From Aquila chrysaetos chrysaetos (taxonomy: Eukaryota > Chordata > Aves > Accipitriformes > Accipitridae), in NCBI RefSeq assembly GCF_900496995.4, contig NC_044012.1, positions 27,441,944 to 27,505,943 on the forward strand: a stretch of DNA of 64,000 bases. Reading direction: 5' to 3'. Below the pieces are notes generated by a model. It was not told where the DNA came from, did no database searches, and was given only the letters and a program-made list of their open reading frames with translations. Positions 50,738-61,186 of the stretch are shown one piece after another (position 1 is the stretch's first letter; each line of letters starts with the position of its first letter). A program made the translations under genes and the position numbers.

Positions 50738-52975
50738 TGTGCTGGTTTTGGATGGGATAGAGTTAGTTTTCTTCACAGTAGCTGGTATGGGGCTACGTTT
50801 TAGATTTGTGCTGAAAACAGTGTTGATAACAGAGGGATGTTTTCGTTATTGCTGAGGAGTGCTTACACAGAATCAAGGTCTTTTCTGCTTCTCACCCCAC
50901 CCCACCAGCGAGGAGGCTGGAGTGGCACAAGAAGTTCGGAGGGGACACAGCTGGGACAGCTGATGCCAACTGACCCAAGGGATATTCCAGACCATGTGAC
51001 ATCATGCTCAGCCTATAAAGGTGGGTGAAAAAGAAGGATGGGGGGGGACATTCAGAGTGATGGCATTTGTCTTCCCAAGTAACCGTTACACATGATGGAG
51101 CCCTGCTTTGCTGGAGATGGCTGAACACCTGCCTGTCGATGCGAAGTAGTGAATTAATTCCTTGGTTTGCTTTGCTTGCGTGCGTGGCTTTTGCTTTACC
51201 TATTAAACTGCCTTTATCTCAACCCACGAGGTTTACCTTTTTTTCCCTGATTCTCTCCCCCATCCTGGTGGGGGTGGGGAGTGGGAAAGCAGCTGTGTGG
51301 TGCTTAGTTGCTGGCTGGGGTTAAACCACGACGGTCCTTTTTGGCACCCAGTGTAGGGCTTGAAAGGTTCAAGATAACGACAGATTTGATTTGAATGCGC
51401 TCAATCAAATTTATAGCTGTTATTGCTGTTTAGCTATTAATCAACAGGTTTCTGTGCTTGCCATGGCACTTGCTTGCTTTACTGTATATTAGAGTCTAGT
51501 GCTCATCAGCAGCTGCTTTTTGCTTTCACTGCTTGCTGTAGTGCTGTACTGCTTATCATCTTACTCTGCTGTGCCTGGGAACATTTTGATAACAGCAATG
51601 GCGATGCACTGGGGCTGGCAGATGGCCAGGGCATCGCTGCTGTTTCTGTGGTGCTGTACTGGACAGGCTGGAACTCCAGTGTGAACTCGAGTTGAAGGGA
51701 CTGCGACCTGCGGATGAGTTCATGTGGGAGCAGGACACCCTGAAGTGTCTGTGGCCATGGATAAGCCCATGCCAGAGCAGGTACATCTCGAAGCGTTTAT
51801 GGCCGCAGTTATGTCTGTGCCGCAGCAGGTGTACCTCTGAAGGGACTGGCCCAAGGATAAGTCCACGCTGCAGCAGGTATTCCTTGAAGCATCAGTGGCT
51901 GTGCTGGTCATGCTGGAGTACCTCAAAGCGTGTGGCCATGGATAAGCCCACGACAGAGCAGGTACGCCCCTGGAGGGACTGCAGTCTTGGGTAAGGCCAT
52001 GTTGGAGCAGGTTTACTTCTGAAGGGACTGTGGCTGTGGGTAAGACCATGCTGGAGGAGGTATATCTCCAAAGGCATTGTGGCCCATGGATAAGGCCATG
52101 CTGGAACAGGTGCGCCTCAAGGCAACTGTGGCTGTGGATAAGTCTCTGCTGAAGCAGGTATACCCCTGAAGAGACTCCAGTCTGTGGATAAGTCCAAGCC
52201 AGAACATGGGCAAGGTGAGGAGTTCATTGCAATGTTAAACCCTGTGGTCTGGTCCAAAGGGACCAGGGGTGGAGACTGTAATGGAAATAACTTTAAATGG
52301 TTGTAACCCATGATTTGAGTTGCATGTTATAGGAATTAATATAGCAGGAACCACCTGAACCAATGGAGGCCAAGCCTTACAAGCAGCAGCGACCTGACCT
52401 GAGCTGGCTTTGGTGCCCAGTAACTCCACGCAACACACCACCTCTGCTGTCCTGAGTGACCACCGTAACAGGTGAAGCCCAAAGTCATGGACTAAATGAA
52501 CTCAATGGACATTTTGTGGACGTTTTATGGACATTTTAGAGGGGCGATCCATAGACTAAGAGAATATCTGTATGTTGTATCAAAGGATGGGAAGGGAGGT
52601 GGTGGTTAATGAGGATGTATTGGATAGCGTGGGACCTGAGCATGATGTAAATGGTGTGGAATAAGGGGTGGAGAATGTGCTGGTTTTGGCTGGGATAGAG
52701 TTAATTTTCTTCACAGTAGTTGGTATGGGGCTACGTTTTGGATTTGTCAGAAAACAGTGTTGATGATACAGGGATGTGTTAGTTATTGCTGAGCAGTGCT
52801 CGCACAGTGCCAAGGGCTGTTCTGCTCATCGCCCTACCCTGCCAGCAAGCAGCTGGGGATGCACAAGGAGTTGGGAGGGGGACACAGTTGGGACAGCTGA
52901 CCCCAACTGACCAAAGGGATATTCCAGACCATATGATGTCATGCTCAGCAATAAAACTCGGGTTGGAGGTTGGTT
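50738..52975 (+). mobile_element. defective ERV provirus 1 (family A-like LTRs)
   Basis: A 5' LTR (50738-51333; starts TGTGCTGGTTTTGG, ends near 'ttaaaccacgacg') is followed by a degraded primer binding site (51342-51359, TGGCACCCAGTGTAGGGC). Next come about 1.3 kb of internal sequence and a purine-rich tract (52660-52675, 'aataaggggtggagaa'). A 3' LTR fragment (52676-52975) is truncated after U3. No gag, pol or env similarity is recognisable; the interior instead holds a 49-bp tandem repeat. It sits inside satellite sequence that resumes on the far side. Confidence 0.85.
51690..52215 (+). repeat. 49-bp tandem repeat inside provirus 1
   Basis: About eleven units of 46-50 bp with the pattern 'gactgtggccatggataag', 'cccatgctggagcaggt', 'acacctctgaag' and variants. 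One unit is shorter (about 39 bp). The core 'atgctggagcaggt' also occurs in the family B LTR at 46.9-47.05 kb. Stops occur in all frames over the array. Confidence 0.85.
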
Positions 52976-53854
52976 TTATGAAGATGGCTATTGCTACTTT
53001 TTAATTATTGCCTGTCATGTAACCCATTGCTTTAAAAATTTTCTATGTCTACTTTTATCCAGTTCACTGTCTGTATTTTTTCATTTTTTCCTCTCTATTC
53101 TGCACCCCATCAGTTCTAAATTTCTATTTCTCAGTTTTAGTTCAGTGTCACTATTTTTTAAATTTTTCCTGTCCTGTGCCCAGTCACTTTTAAAATTTTC
53201 CTTGTCTACTTTTATCAAGCTGTGTATCGCTGTTTTTTAATTCTTTCCTTGCTATTGTCTACCGTGTTGCTTTTTACATTTTCTTTCTATGTCTACTTCA
53301 GCCTAATCACTGCCTTTATTATTTCTTTATTTCCTTAATCACAGTTGCTTTTAAAATTTTCTGTCTGCTTTTATCCCATTCGCGGTCTTTATTTGCCTAC
53401 CTTTATTTTTTAATTATTTCTTGTCTTTGCTTAGTGCCCTTGCTTTTTTGATATTCTTTCTACGTGTCTTAGTTCACTGTTCTTATTTTTTTAATATTTC
53501 TTTTATTTTCCTAATCCCCCTCACTTTTTAAACATTCTTTCTGTGCCTACTTTTATACCCTTTGCTGGCTTTTTATAATTATTTCTTGTCTTTCCTTAGT
53601 GCTGTTGCTTTTAAAACTTTCTTTCTGCATCTGTTTTAGTTTGCTGTCCTTATTTCATATTTTTTTCCCTCATTTCCCCAATTCCTATTGGATTTAAAAT
53701 GTTCTTTCTATGCTTCCTTTTTTCCTGTTGATGTCTTTATTTTTTTAATTATTTGTCTTCCTTTAGTGCCCTTGCTTTTTAGATTTTCTTTCTACATCTC
53801 TGTTTTAGTTTGCTGTCTCTGTTTCATATTTTTTTCCCTTTATTTCTGTTATCC
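52976..53854 (+). repeat. pyrimidine-rich satellite block 5
   Basis: Same 90-bp repeat as block 4, with units such as 'tctacttttatccagttcac' and 'ttaattatttcttgtctttg'. It ends where the next provirus begins. Confidence 0.85.
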
Positions 53855-54230
53855 TGTCCTGGTTTCAGCTGAGATAGAGTTAATTATCTTCCTACTAGCT
53901 GGTACAGTGCTATGTTTTTGAGTTAGGTATGAGAAGAATGTTGATTACACTGATGTTTTCAGTTGTTGCTAAGTAATGTTTAGTCTAAAGTCAAGGATTT
54001 TCCAGCTTCTGATGCCCATCCAGCGAAAAAGCTGGCGGGACACAAGAGGTTGGGATGGGACATAGCCAGGGCAGCTGACGCAGTGGCCAACGGGGTATTC
54101 CATACCATGTGATGTCACATTGAGTATATAAACTGGGGGGAGTGGGGGGGGGGGGATCATTGCTTGGGGACTAACTGGGTATCAATCGGTGGGTGGTGAG
54201 CAATTGCGTTGTGCATCACTTGTATATTCT

Positions 54231-54883
54231 GTTAAGGAATTTTCTGTCATGGGTTTCTCTAGATTTGCTTTGTTAACAACTCAGACTTGGGCCACTACTG
54301 CAGTGAATGGTGAAGGATAACTCAAAACCGCCTTCTATATATACAATTTTACAAAACATAATGCAATTGATTCTTGTCAAAAGAAGTTATTGGTGTTCTT
54401 CTATGAACTTTCAGTTCTCTATTCTCCAGTGGTTTCAAAAGTCTAATACATTTTCCTGTCTCAACTGATTCTTACTGTCTTGTCCTGGTTCTTCTGAAGT
54501 TAGTGGTTGTAGGCAGAAGGTCTCTGGTCACCACAGTCACTTATCTTCTTACACATCAAAGATCACCTTTGAATTTCTGAAAGTCACTCAGGTTGTTTTA
54601 TTAATTAATCTTACTGTAAAGTTAATCACTTACTCTTATCTATTCTGATGTCTTAGTTCTAAGATGTATGATCCTTTTTCTGTTGATTCAGCTTGACTGG
54701 GTTTTAAGCCAGCCATGGTGAGGGCTACACAAGAGACAAATAAGCAACTTATGCATATTGTTTTATAAGCACCTGCATTCTATTAATCACATCTAAAACA
54801 ATCTCTAATCATTAGTTATATGTCTGATATGAATAGTCTTAGAAACAATGAGGCTTAAGGCCTAGTTCACTTTACATAGTTTA
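54231..54883. other. unexplained insertion inside the 5' LTR of provirus 2
   Basis: The LTR is collinear with its relatives up to 'gtgcatcacttgtatattct' and resumes at 'aatccttttattattactat'. The intervening 0.65 kb is absent from the LTRs at 58087 and 39004. It is AT-rich with no long open frame. Whether it is a solo LTR of another family, a SINE or captured DNA I cannot tell; no clear target duplication or poly(A) tail was seen. Confidence 0.7.
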
Positions 54884-55089
54884 ATCCTTTTATTATTACT
54901 ATTGTCATTTTATTAGTATTATCATTATTAGTTTCTTCTTTTCTGTTCTATTAAACCGTTCTTATCTCAACCCACGACTTTTACTTCTTTTCCCGATTTG
55001 CTCCCCCATTCTACTGGGTGTGGGGGAAGTAAGTGAGCAGCTGCATGGTGCTTAGTTGCTGACTGGGGTTAAACCATGACAGTCCATTT

Positions 55090-55107
55090 TGGCGCCCAAT
55101 GTGGGGC
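55090..55107 (+). promoter_or_regulatory. retroviral primer binding site, Lys-tRNA type
   Basis: TGGCGCCCAATGTGGGGC lies eight bases after the LTR end. It matches the PBS known for tRNA-Lys(1,2) retroviruses (TGGCGCCCAACGTGGGGC) at 17 of 18 positions. This places the element with Lys-primed (class II, beta-retrovirus-like) ERVs. Confidence 0.85.
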
Positions 55108-55202
55108 CCAAAGGGTTGAGATAACAACAAACCTGACCAGAGCTTGTTAAAACAAATTTGTTACAAGCATTCATTATATTGGTCTAATAACCACTGGTCA
55201 CT

Positions 55203-56411
55203 ATGTTGATTTTTGTGTTCTTAGAGTTGTTGCTCTCGTTTTTAAAGTTCTGTTATGTATCACCTCACTTGCTGTGTGTAGTCCCTGTGCTGCTGCTTAT
55301 CATCCATGGGAGGCAGATTAAGGTTTTCGCTTTGATGTATTGTGTAATACTGGCTTATAGTATGATAAAGTTGTCAGTTGTGGGATTAATCCAGTATTTG
55401 AACTCAGCATTGTCATCACCTCTATACTTTGGGAGCCATCTGTGGGAAACTATTAGTAATTACACCCTTTACCTTACCTCCTCGGAAAGCCAATCTATGG
55501 GTGGGGTACCTTTCTTCCCCTCTCCTTTCTCCTTCAGTCCAGTTACAATGGTGTTTGAGAATTTTGAAAAATTTGAATACTCTTGGGATGTTGAGACCAG
55601 TATGGTCCTAGTCTTACTGCTAGGAACTAGCATGCTCCTGAATGTGGTTCAGCTCTTGTTTAAGGTTAAACAACTATTTAAGAAGATCACCCAGAGATCT
55701 GCCCTGAGGCTGGATAATTATGAGTGGCAGGGTGTGTGGGGTAGTATGGGCCAGTACCTAGAAAAGTGGGCACCTCCAATGTTTTGGAAATTCACCCCTG
55801 AACAAGCGCAGAATCCGGAAGAACTAGTAAAATATTTGGAAAAGGTATGCTGTCACCCCAACAATTCCAGAGAGATACAAATCGCCGCGACGTGCTGGGG
55901 CCCGGCCCATGCTTATCGAGCCCTGTTCAACACCACTCACTACCCTCAAGGGGAAGAGAAGGTCTTTGGATCTAACAAGACTACAAGCACTGTGGTCACC
56001 CAAACCTTGGCGACGGGCACTGCAGCTACCCAAACCTCGGCGACGGGTACCGTGACCCCTCCAGCCCCGGCGATGAGGACTGCAGCTATCCAAACCCTGG
56101 TAACAGGCGCTGCGGCCCCTCTGGCCCTGGTGACAGACACTGCGGTTACCCAAAACCTGGTGAGTGGTACTGCAACTGAACCAGCAGACCAACCCGCACC
56201 AGTATCAGTTGCCCCCATACAGAATAAGAAACATACAAAAAAATCAGTTTGCTTAGCGAAGGATGAAGGTGAACCAGGGTCATCACAGGAACAGGAGGAA
56301 GAGGCAGAACCAGAGGTAATCACCCGATCCCTATCCTTGAGTGAGCTGTGGGATATGCGAAAAGATTTTGACTGCCATATAGGTGAGCATACTATCACCT
56401 GGCTTCTCTGA
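55203..56411 (+). CDS. gag-like ERV protein, N-terminal part, with hydrophobic leader
   Basis: A 402-codon frame shortly after the primer binding site, where gag is expected. Visible layout: strongly hydrophobic segments at residues about 1-19, 22-35, 41-65 and 134-153; a charged block rich in Trp and Leu at 165-250; six copies of a 10-residue Thr/Ala/Val-rich unit at about 262-325; an acidic, Gln/Glu-rich C-terminal part. Hydrophobic helices at the start of a Gag are unusual, since Gag normally carries a myristate or basic matrix signal. The frame is closed by a TGA at 56409, after which similar sequence continues in the same frame. A homologous, more damaged stretch is in provirus 3 (58800-59560). 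I assign gag by position and by the partial match to provirus 3, not by a known domain. Confidence 0.6.
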   Translation: MLIFVFLELLLSFLKFCYVSPHLLCVVPVLLLIIHGRQIKVFALMYCVILAYSMIKLSVVGLIQYLNSALSSPLYFGSHLWETISNYTLYLTSSESQSMGGVPFFPSPFSFSPVTMVFENFEKFEYSWDVETSMVLVLLLGTSMLLNVVQLLFKVKQLFKKITQRSALRLDNYEWQGVWGSMGQYLEKWAPPMFWKFTPEQAQNPEELVKYLEKVCCHPNNSREIQIAATCWGPAHAYRALFNTTHYPQGEEKVFGSNKTTSTVVTQTLATGTAATQTSATGTVTPPAPAMRTAAIQTLVTGAAAPLALVTDTAVTQNLVSGTATEPADQPAPVSVAPIQNKKHTKKSVCLAKDEGEPGSSQEQEEEAEPEVITRSLSLSELWDMRKDFDCHIGEHTITWLL

Positions 56412-57095
56412 TGCTGGGACAATGGGGCTAATAGCTTGGAACTAGAAAGTAGGGAAGCCAAGCAGCTGGGATCACTTGCCAGGGAAGGTGGCATTGACAA
56501 GGCAATTGGAAAAGGGACACAAGCTGTCAGCATCTGGAGGCAACTTCTGTCAAGTGTGAAGGAAAGGTACCCTTTTAAGGAAGATGTTATGTCAATCAAG
56601 CAAGTGGACCACCATGGAAAGAGGTATCCAATATCTGAGGGAATTAGCTGTGCTAGAGATGATTCATTATGACCCAGACAACACACAATTACCCAAAGAT
56701 CCAGATGAAGTCCATGCACATGACCCACGTGGCCCAAGTTTGTACGGAGCGCACAATTGTCCTATGCCAACTCACTGGCGATAATGACGTGGAAAGATGA
56801 AGAGGCACCAACGGTGGATGAAGTGGCTTGCCAGCTCCGGCAATACGAAGAAAATCTCTCCTCCTCCCTACAAGCCTGCATTTCGGCTGTGGAGAAGCTG
56901 TCCCAGGATTTCCAGCAATTCAAAGAGGATATGTCCTACTCCCCACCTGTAAGGACCAATGTCTCAGCTATTAGGAGTGAGCGTTCCTCTGCCCAAGAGA
57001 GAGAATATAGCAGGTACACACCACCAGGTGCCCTGTTGTTTTACCTATGTGATCACGGAGGGGACATGAGGAAATGGGATGGAAAACCTACGTAA
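56412..57095 (+). pseudogene. continuation of the gag-like region, broken
   Basis: After the stop at 56409 coding-like sequence goes on in the same frame to about 56672, shifts frame near 56600 (overlapping frame 56584-56784) and returns to the first frame at about 56757-57095. The last part has a predicted coiled-coil-like stretch (LRQYEENLSSSLQACISAV) and ends shortly before a region with no coding features. At least one stop and two frame changes separate it from the upstream frame. No zinc-knuckle CCHC box is visible. Confidence 0.55.
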
Positions 57096-57782
57096 GTCTT
57101 AAATGCACGGGTACATGAGTTACAAGAAAAAAACACCACAAAAGGGGATTCTACCAGGAAAAATGCTGCTCCAATTTCCAAACAGAGTAGAAGGGCTGGG
57201 TCTTATTTCTGATCCTCTTGAAGGGACTTCTGAGCCAATTTTACGAGAAGTGAGTACTGGATACTCTGACCAGAATTAGAGGGGCCCTGCCTCCAGCCAG
57301 GTGGAGGAAAGGGATAACCAGGTGTCCTGGGTTCAGCTGGGATAGATAGAGTTAATTTTCACAGGAACCTGGGAGGGGAGGCACAGCTGGGACAGCTGAC
57401 CTGAACTAGCCAAGGAGCTATTCCATACCATGTGACATCATGCTCAGTATATAAATGGGGAGGGGGCTGGGGCATGCCCTCTAGGCTTTCAGTGGGGGAA
57501 GTGGCAGATCATCAGCTTCAGGCTGGTGAGCAGTTGCACTGTGCATCACTCATTTTGTATATTCTTTTATCAGTACCATTGTTGTTGTAACTTCTCTTTT
57601 TGTGTTTGTCCCAGTAAATTGTCCTTATCTCAACCCTCGAGGTTCTGGTGGTTGTGGGTTTTTTTGTTGTTTTTTTTCTTTTCTCCTTTCTGATTCTCCT
57701 CCCCATCCCACTGGAGGGGGGCTGGAGGAGTGAGCGAGCAGCTGCATGGTCCTTTGTTACCACCTGGGCTGAAACCACGACA

Positions 57783-58086
57783 CCCTAGTCTCTGTCACTT
57801 TTAAAATTTTCCACTTTTATCCATTTTCTGACTTTATTTTGTGGTCCTTTCTTTTAGTTATTTCTCATCTTTCCTTTGTGCTGTTGCTTTTCAAGTGTTC
57901 TTTCTACATTTCTTCTAGTTTGCTGTCCCTATTTTTTATCTTTTTCCTTTATTTTCCTAATGACTATTGCTTTTTCAATGTTCTTTCTATGCCTACTTTT
58001 TTCCCTTTGGTGTCTTTATTTTTAACTATTTCTTCTTGCCAACACTTTTTAGATTTTCTTTCTATGTCTCTGTTTTAGTTCACCAT
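57783..58086 (+). repeat. pyrimidine-rich satellite block 6
   Basis: About 300 bp of the 90-bp repeat ('ttgcttttcaagtgttcttt', 'ttctagtttgctgtccctat') between two proviruses. Confidence 0.85.
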
Positions 58087-59615
58087 TGTTCTGGTTTCAG
58101 CTGAGATAGAGTTAACTTTCTTTCTAGTAGCTGGTATAGTGCTATGTTTTGGGTTCAGTATGAGAAGAATGTTAACACACTGACATTTTCAGTTGTTGCT
58201 AAGCAGCGTTTATACTAAGTCAAGGATTCTTCAGCTTCTTATACCCAGCAGAAGGCTGGAGGGGCAGAAGAAGTTGGGAGGGGACACAGCCAGGGCAGCT
58301 GATCCAAAGTGGCCAAAGGGGTATTCCATACCATGTGACGTCATGCCTAGTCTATAAACTGGGGGGAGTTGGCCTGAGGGGGGGAAATCTCTGCTCAGGA
58401 ACTAACTGGGCATCAGTTGCCAAGTGGTGAGCAATTGCATTGTGCATCACTTGGTTTGTATATTCCAATTCTTTTATTATTACTATTGTCATTTTATTGC
58501 TATTATTATCATCATCATTACTTTCTTCCTTTCTGTCCTATTAAACTGTTCTTATCTCAACCCACAAGTTTTACTTCCCCCCCCCCCAATTCTCTCACCC
58601 ATGCCCCTGGGTAGGGGAGAAGTACACGAGCAGCTGCATGGTGCTTAGTTGCTGGCTGGCATTAAACCATGGCAGTCCTTTTTGGCACCCCACATGGGGC
58701 ACAAAGGGTTGAGATAATGACAGATCTGACCAGAGCATCTTAAAACAAATTTGTTACAAGCATTCATTATATTAGTTTAATATTCACTGGTCACAATGTT
58801 GATTTATTGGCTCTTAAGAGTTGTGGTGCTCATTTTTAGAGTTTTGTTATGTACCACCTCACTTGCTGTATATAGTCCCTGTGCTGCTGCTTATCATCCA
58901 TGGGAGGTGGAGTAAGGTTTTTGCTTTGATGTACTACGTAACACTGGCTTACAGTATGATAAAATTATCAGTCATGGACTAACCTGGTATTTGTACTCAA
59001 CATGGTCATCAACTCTATACTTTGGGAGCCACCTGTGGGAAACTATTAATTACACCATTTACCTTTTCTCCTTAGAGAGCCAATCTACAGGCAAGACACC
59101 TTTCTTTCCCTTATCCTCCAGGCTAATTACAACAGCATTTGAGAATTTTGAAAAATTTGAATATCTTTAGGATATAGTCCTTAGGATAGTCCTCTTGCTA
59201 GGAACTAGCATGTTCCTAAATGCAGTTCCGGTCTTGTTTAGGGTTAAACAACTATTTAAGAAGATCACCCAGAGATCTGCCCTGAGGCTGGATAATTATG
59301 AGTGGCAGGGTGTGTGGGATAGTATGGACAAATGCCTAGGACAGTGGGTACCTCCAGTGTTTTGGAACTTCACCCTTGAACAAGTGCAGAATCCTGAAAA
59401 ACTAATAGAACATTTGGAAAAAGTATGCTGTCACCCCAACAATTCCAGGGAGACACAAATCACTGCAATGTGCTGGGGCCTGGCCCCATGCCTATCGAGC
59501 CCTGTTCAACACTATTCAGTACCCTCAAAGGGAAGAGAAGGTCTCTGGATCTGACAACTGCAGTGAGTGAGCAGCTGTGAGGCACTTAGTTGCTGCCTGG
59601 GGTTAAACCATGACA
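58087..59615 (+). mobile_element. internally deleted ERV provirus 3 (family A)
   Basis: A complete 5' LTR (58087-58674) starts TGTTCTGGTTTCAGC and ends 'ttaaaccatggca', with TATA-like 'tctataaactgg' near 58352. The primer binding site (58683-58700, TGGCACCCCACATGGGGC) is degraded. About 0.86 kb of gag-like interior follows, collinear with provirus 2, then a direct jump within 'gaaggtctctggatctgac' into the last 50 bp of the 3' LTR. The gag-like frame is broken upstream and open only at 59195-59554. Flanks ACCAT (58082-58086) and ACCAC (59616-59620) are a 5-bp target duplication with one difference. Confidence 0.88.
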
Positions 59616-61186
59616 ACCACCACTAATTTTTATTTTTTCTTCTTTCCTTAGTCCCTGTTTCTTTTAAATTTTTCTGTCTACTTTTATCCTATTTGCTGTC
59701 TTTATTTCACTGCTTTATTTTTTTTTTCCCGTTTTCTTGTCTTTCCCTAGTGCTGTTGCTTTTTAAATTTTCTTTCTACATCTGTTTTAGATTGCTGTCC
59801 TGATTTCCTAAGTTTTTCCTTTATTTCCCTAATCCTATAGCTTTTTAAATGTTGTTTCTATGCCTACTTTTTCCTTCACTGTCTTTTAAAAATTTTCTTG
59901 TCTTTTCTTACGCTGTTGCTTTTTAGATTTCATTTCTACATCTCCATTTTAATTTGCCTTTACCATTTTTCCTTATTTCCTTAAACTTTCTTTCTACCTT
60001 TATCCCATTTGCTGTTGTAATTTCTTTACTATTTCTTGTCTTTCCTTAGTGCCCTCCCTTTTAAAATGTTCTTTCTATGTCTGCATTTTCATTTGCTATC
60101 GATATTGTTTAATTCTTTCCTCTCTTATTCCCTTGGCTTTTAAAATGTTGCTTCTACGTATACTGTTATCTAGTTTGCTGTCCCTAGTTGTAATTCCTTC
60201 CTGTCTGTTCTGTACCTCATCGCTTTTAAAATTATTCTTCTATGCCTACTATGCTCCCTATCCCTATTTTTTAATTGTTTCCTGCCTTTCACATACCCCA
60301 TTGCTTAAAATATTTACTTTATATGTCTCCATTTAGTTTGTCGTCTCTATACTTCAGGCTTTTTTTTCTTTACTTCTCCTAGTCTTTCTCACTTTTAAAA
60401 TGTTCTAGGTCTGCTTTCATCCTGTTTGATGTCTTCAGTTTTGAATTATTTCTTGTCCTTCCTCAGTGCCCTCTCTTTTAAAAGTTTTATTTCTATGTCT
60501 ACCTTCTAGTTGCTGTCCCTATTTCTTAATCTTTTCATCTCTTAATCCATTGGCTTTTAAAATTTTGTTTCTGTCTACTTTAACCATTTTGGTGTCCTTA
60601 TTTTAAATTTTTTCCTGTCTGCCCTGTACCCCATAGCTTTTAAAGTGTTCTTTCCGTGACTATGTTTATTAACAGGCCTATCCTTAGTTTTTAATTCTTT
60701 CCTGTCTGTCATTTAACATGTTGCTTTTAAATTATCTTTCTGTGTCTGCTCTTATCCAGTTCACTGTCTTTGTTTTTTATTATTCTTGCAATTCGTAGTG
60801 CCCTTGTTCTTTAAGTTTTCTATGTTATTTAGTTTGTTCTCCCTATTTTTTCACGCTTTCCTGTCTTACTCCCTTTTGTTTCTATGTTTGATGTCTTCAG
60901 TTTTGAATTATTTCTTGTCCTTCCTCAGTGCCCTCTCTTTTAAAAGTTTTATTTCTATGTCTACCTTCTAGTTGCTGTCCCTATTTCTTAATCTTTTCAT
61001 CTCTTAATCCATTGGCTTTTAAAATTTTGTTTCTGTCTACTTTAACCATTTTGGTGTCCTTATTTTAAATTTTTTTCAAGCTTTTATCAAGCTCCCTATC
61101 TCTATATTTTATTTCTTTCCTGTCTGTCATGTACCCTGTCACTTTTAAAATGTACTTGTTATATCTCCATTTATTTAGTTTGCTGT
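59616..61186 (+). repeat. pyrimidine-rich satellite block 7
   Basis: T-rich 90-bp units as in block 4. Contains an exact internal duplication: 60423-60614 recurs at 60885-61076 (offset 462 bp) with no difference that I can see. Confidence 0.85.

Larger units (their letters stand above)
53855..57782 (+). mobile_element. gag-only ERV provirus 2 (family A)
   Basis: A 5' LTR (53855-55081, enlarged by a 0.65-kb insertion), a primer binding site, a gag-like region (55203-57095), a short remainder, a purine-rich stretch and a 3' LTR (57323-57782, shorter, with an internal deletion). LTR landmarks are 'tgtcctggtttcagctgaga', TATA box in 'gagtatataaactgg' (about 54122-54134), ATTAAA in 'ctattaaaccg' and the end 'ggttaaaccatgaca'. 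No reverse transcriptase, integrase or envelope sequence was found between the LTRs, so the element could only have moved with help. The flanking bases (ttatc|c and ccctag) do not form a clear target duplication. Confidence 0.85.

Noticed and set aside
53855-57782. Target-site duplication for provirus 2
   Set aside because: Flanking bases 'ttatcc' and 'ccctag' do not match, so I do not claim one; mutation or recombination between elements may explain it.
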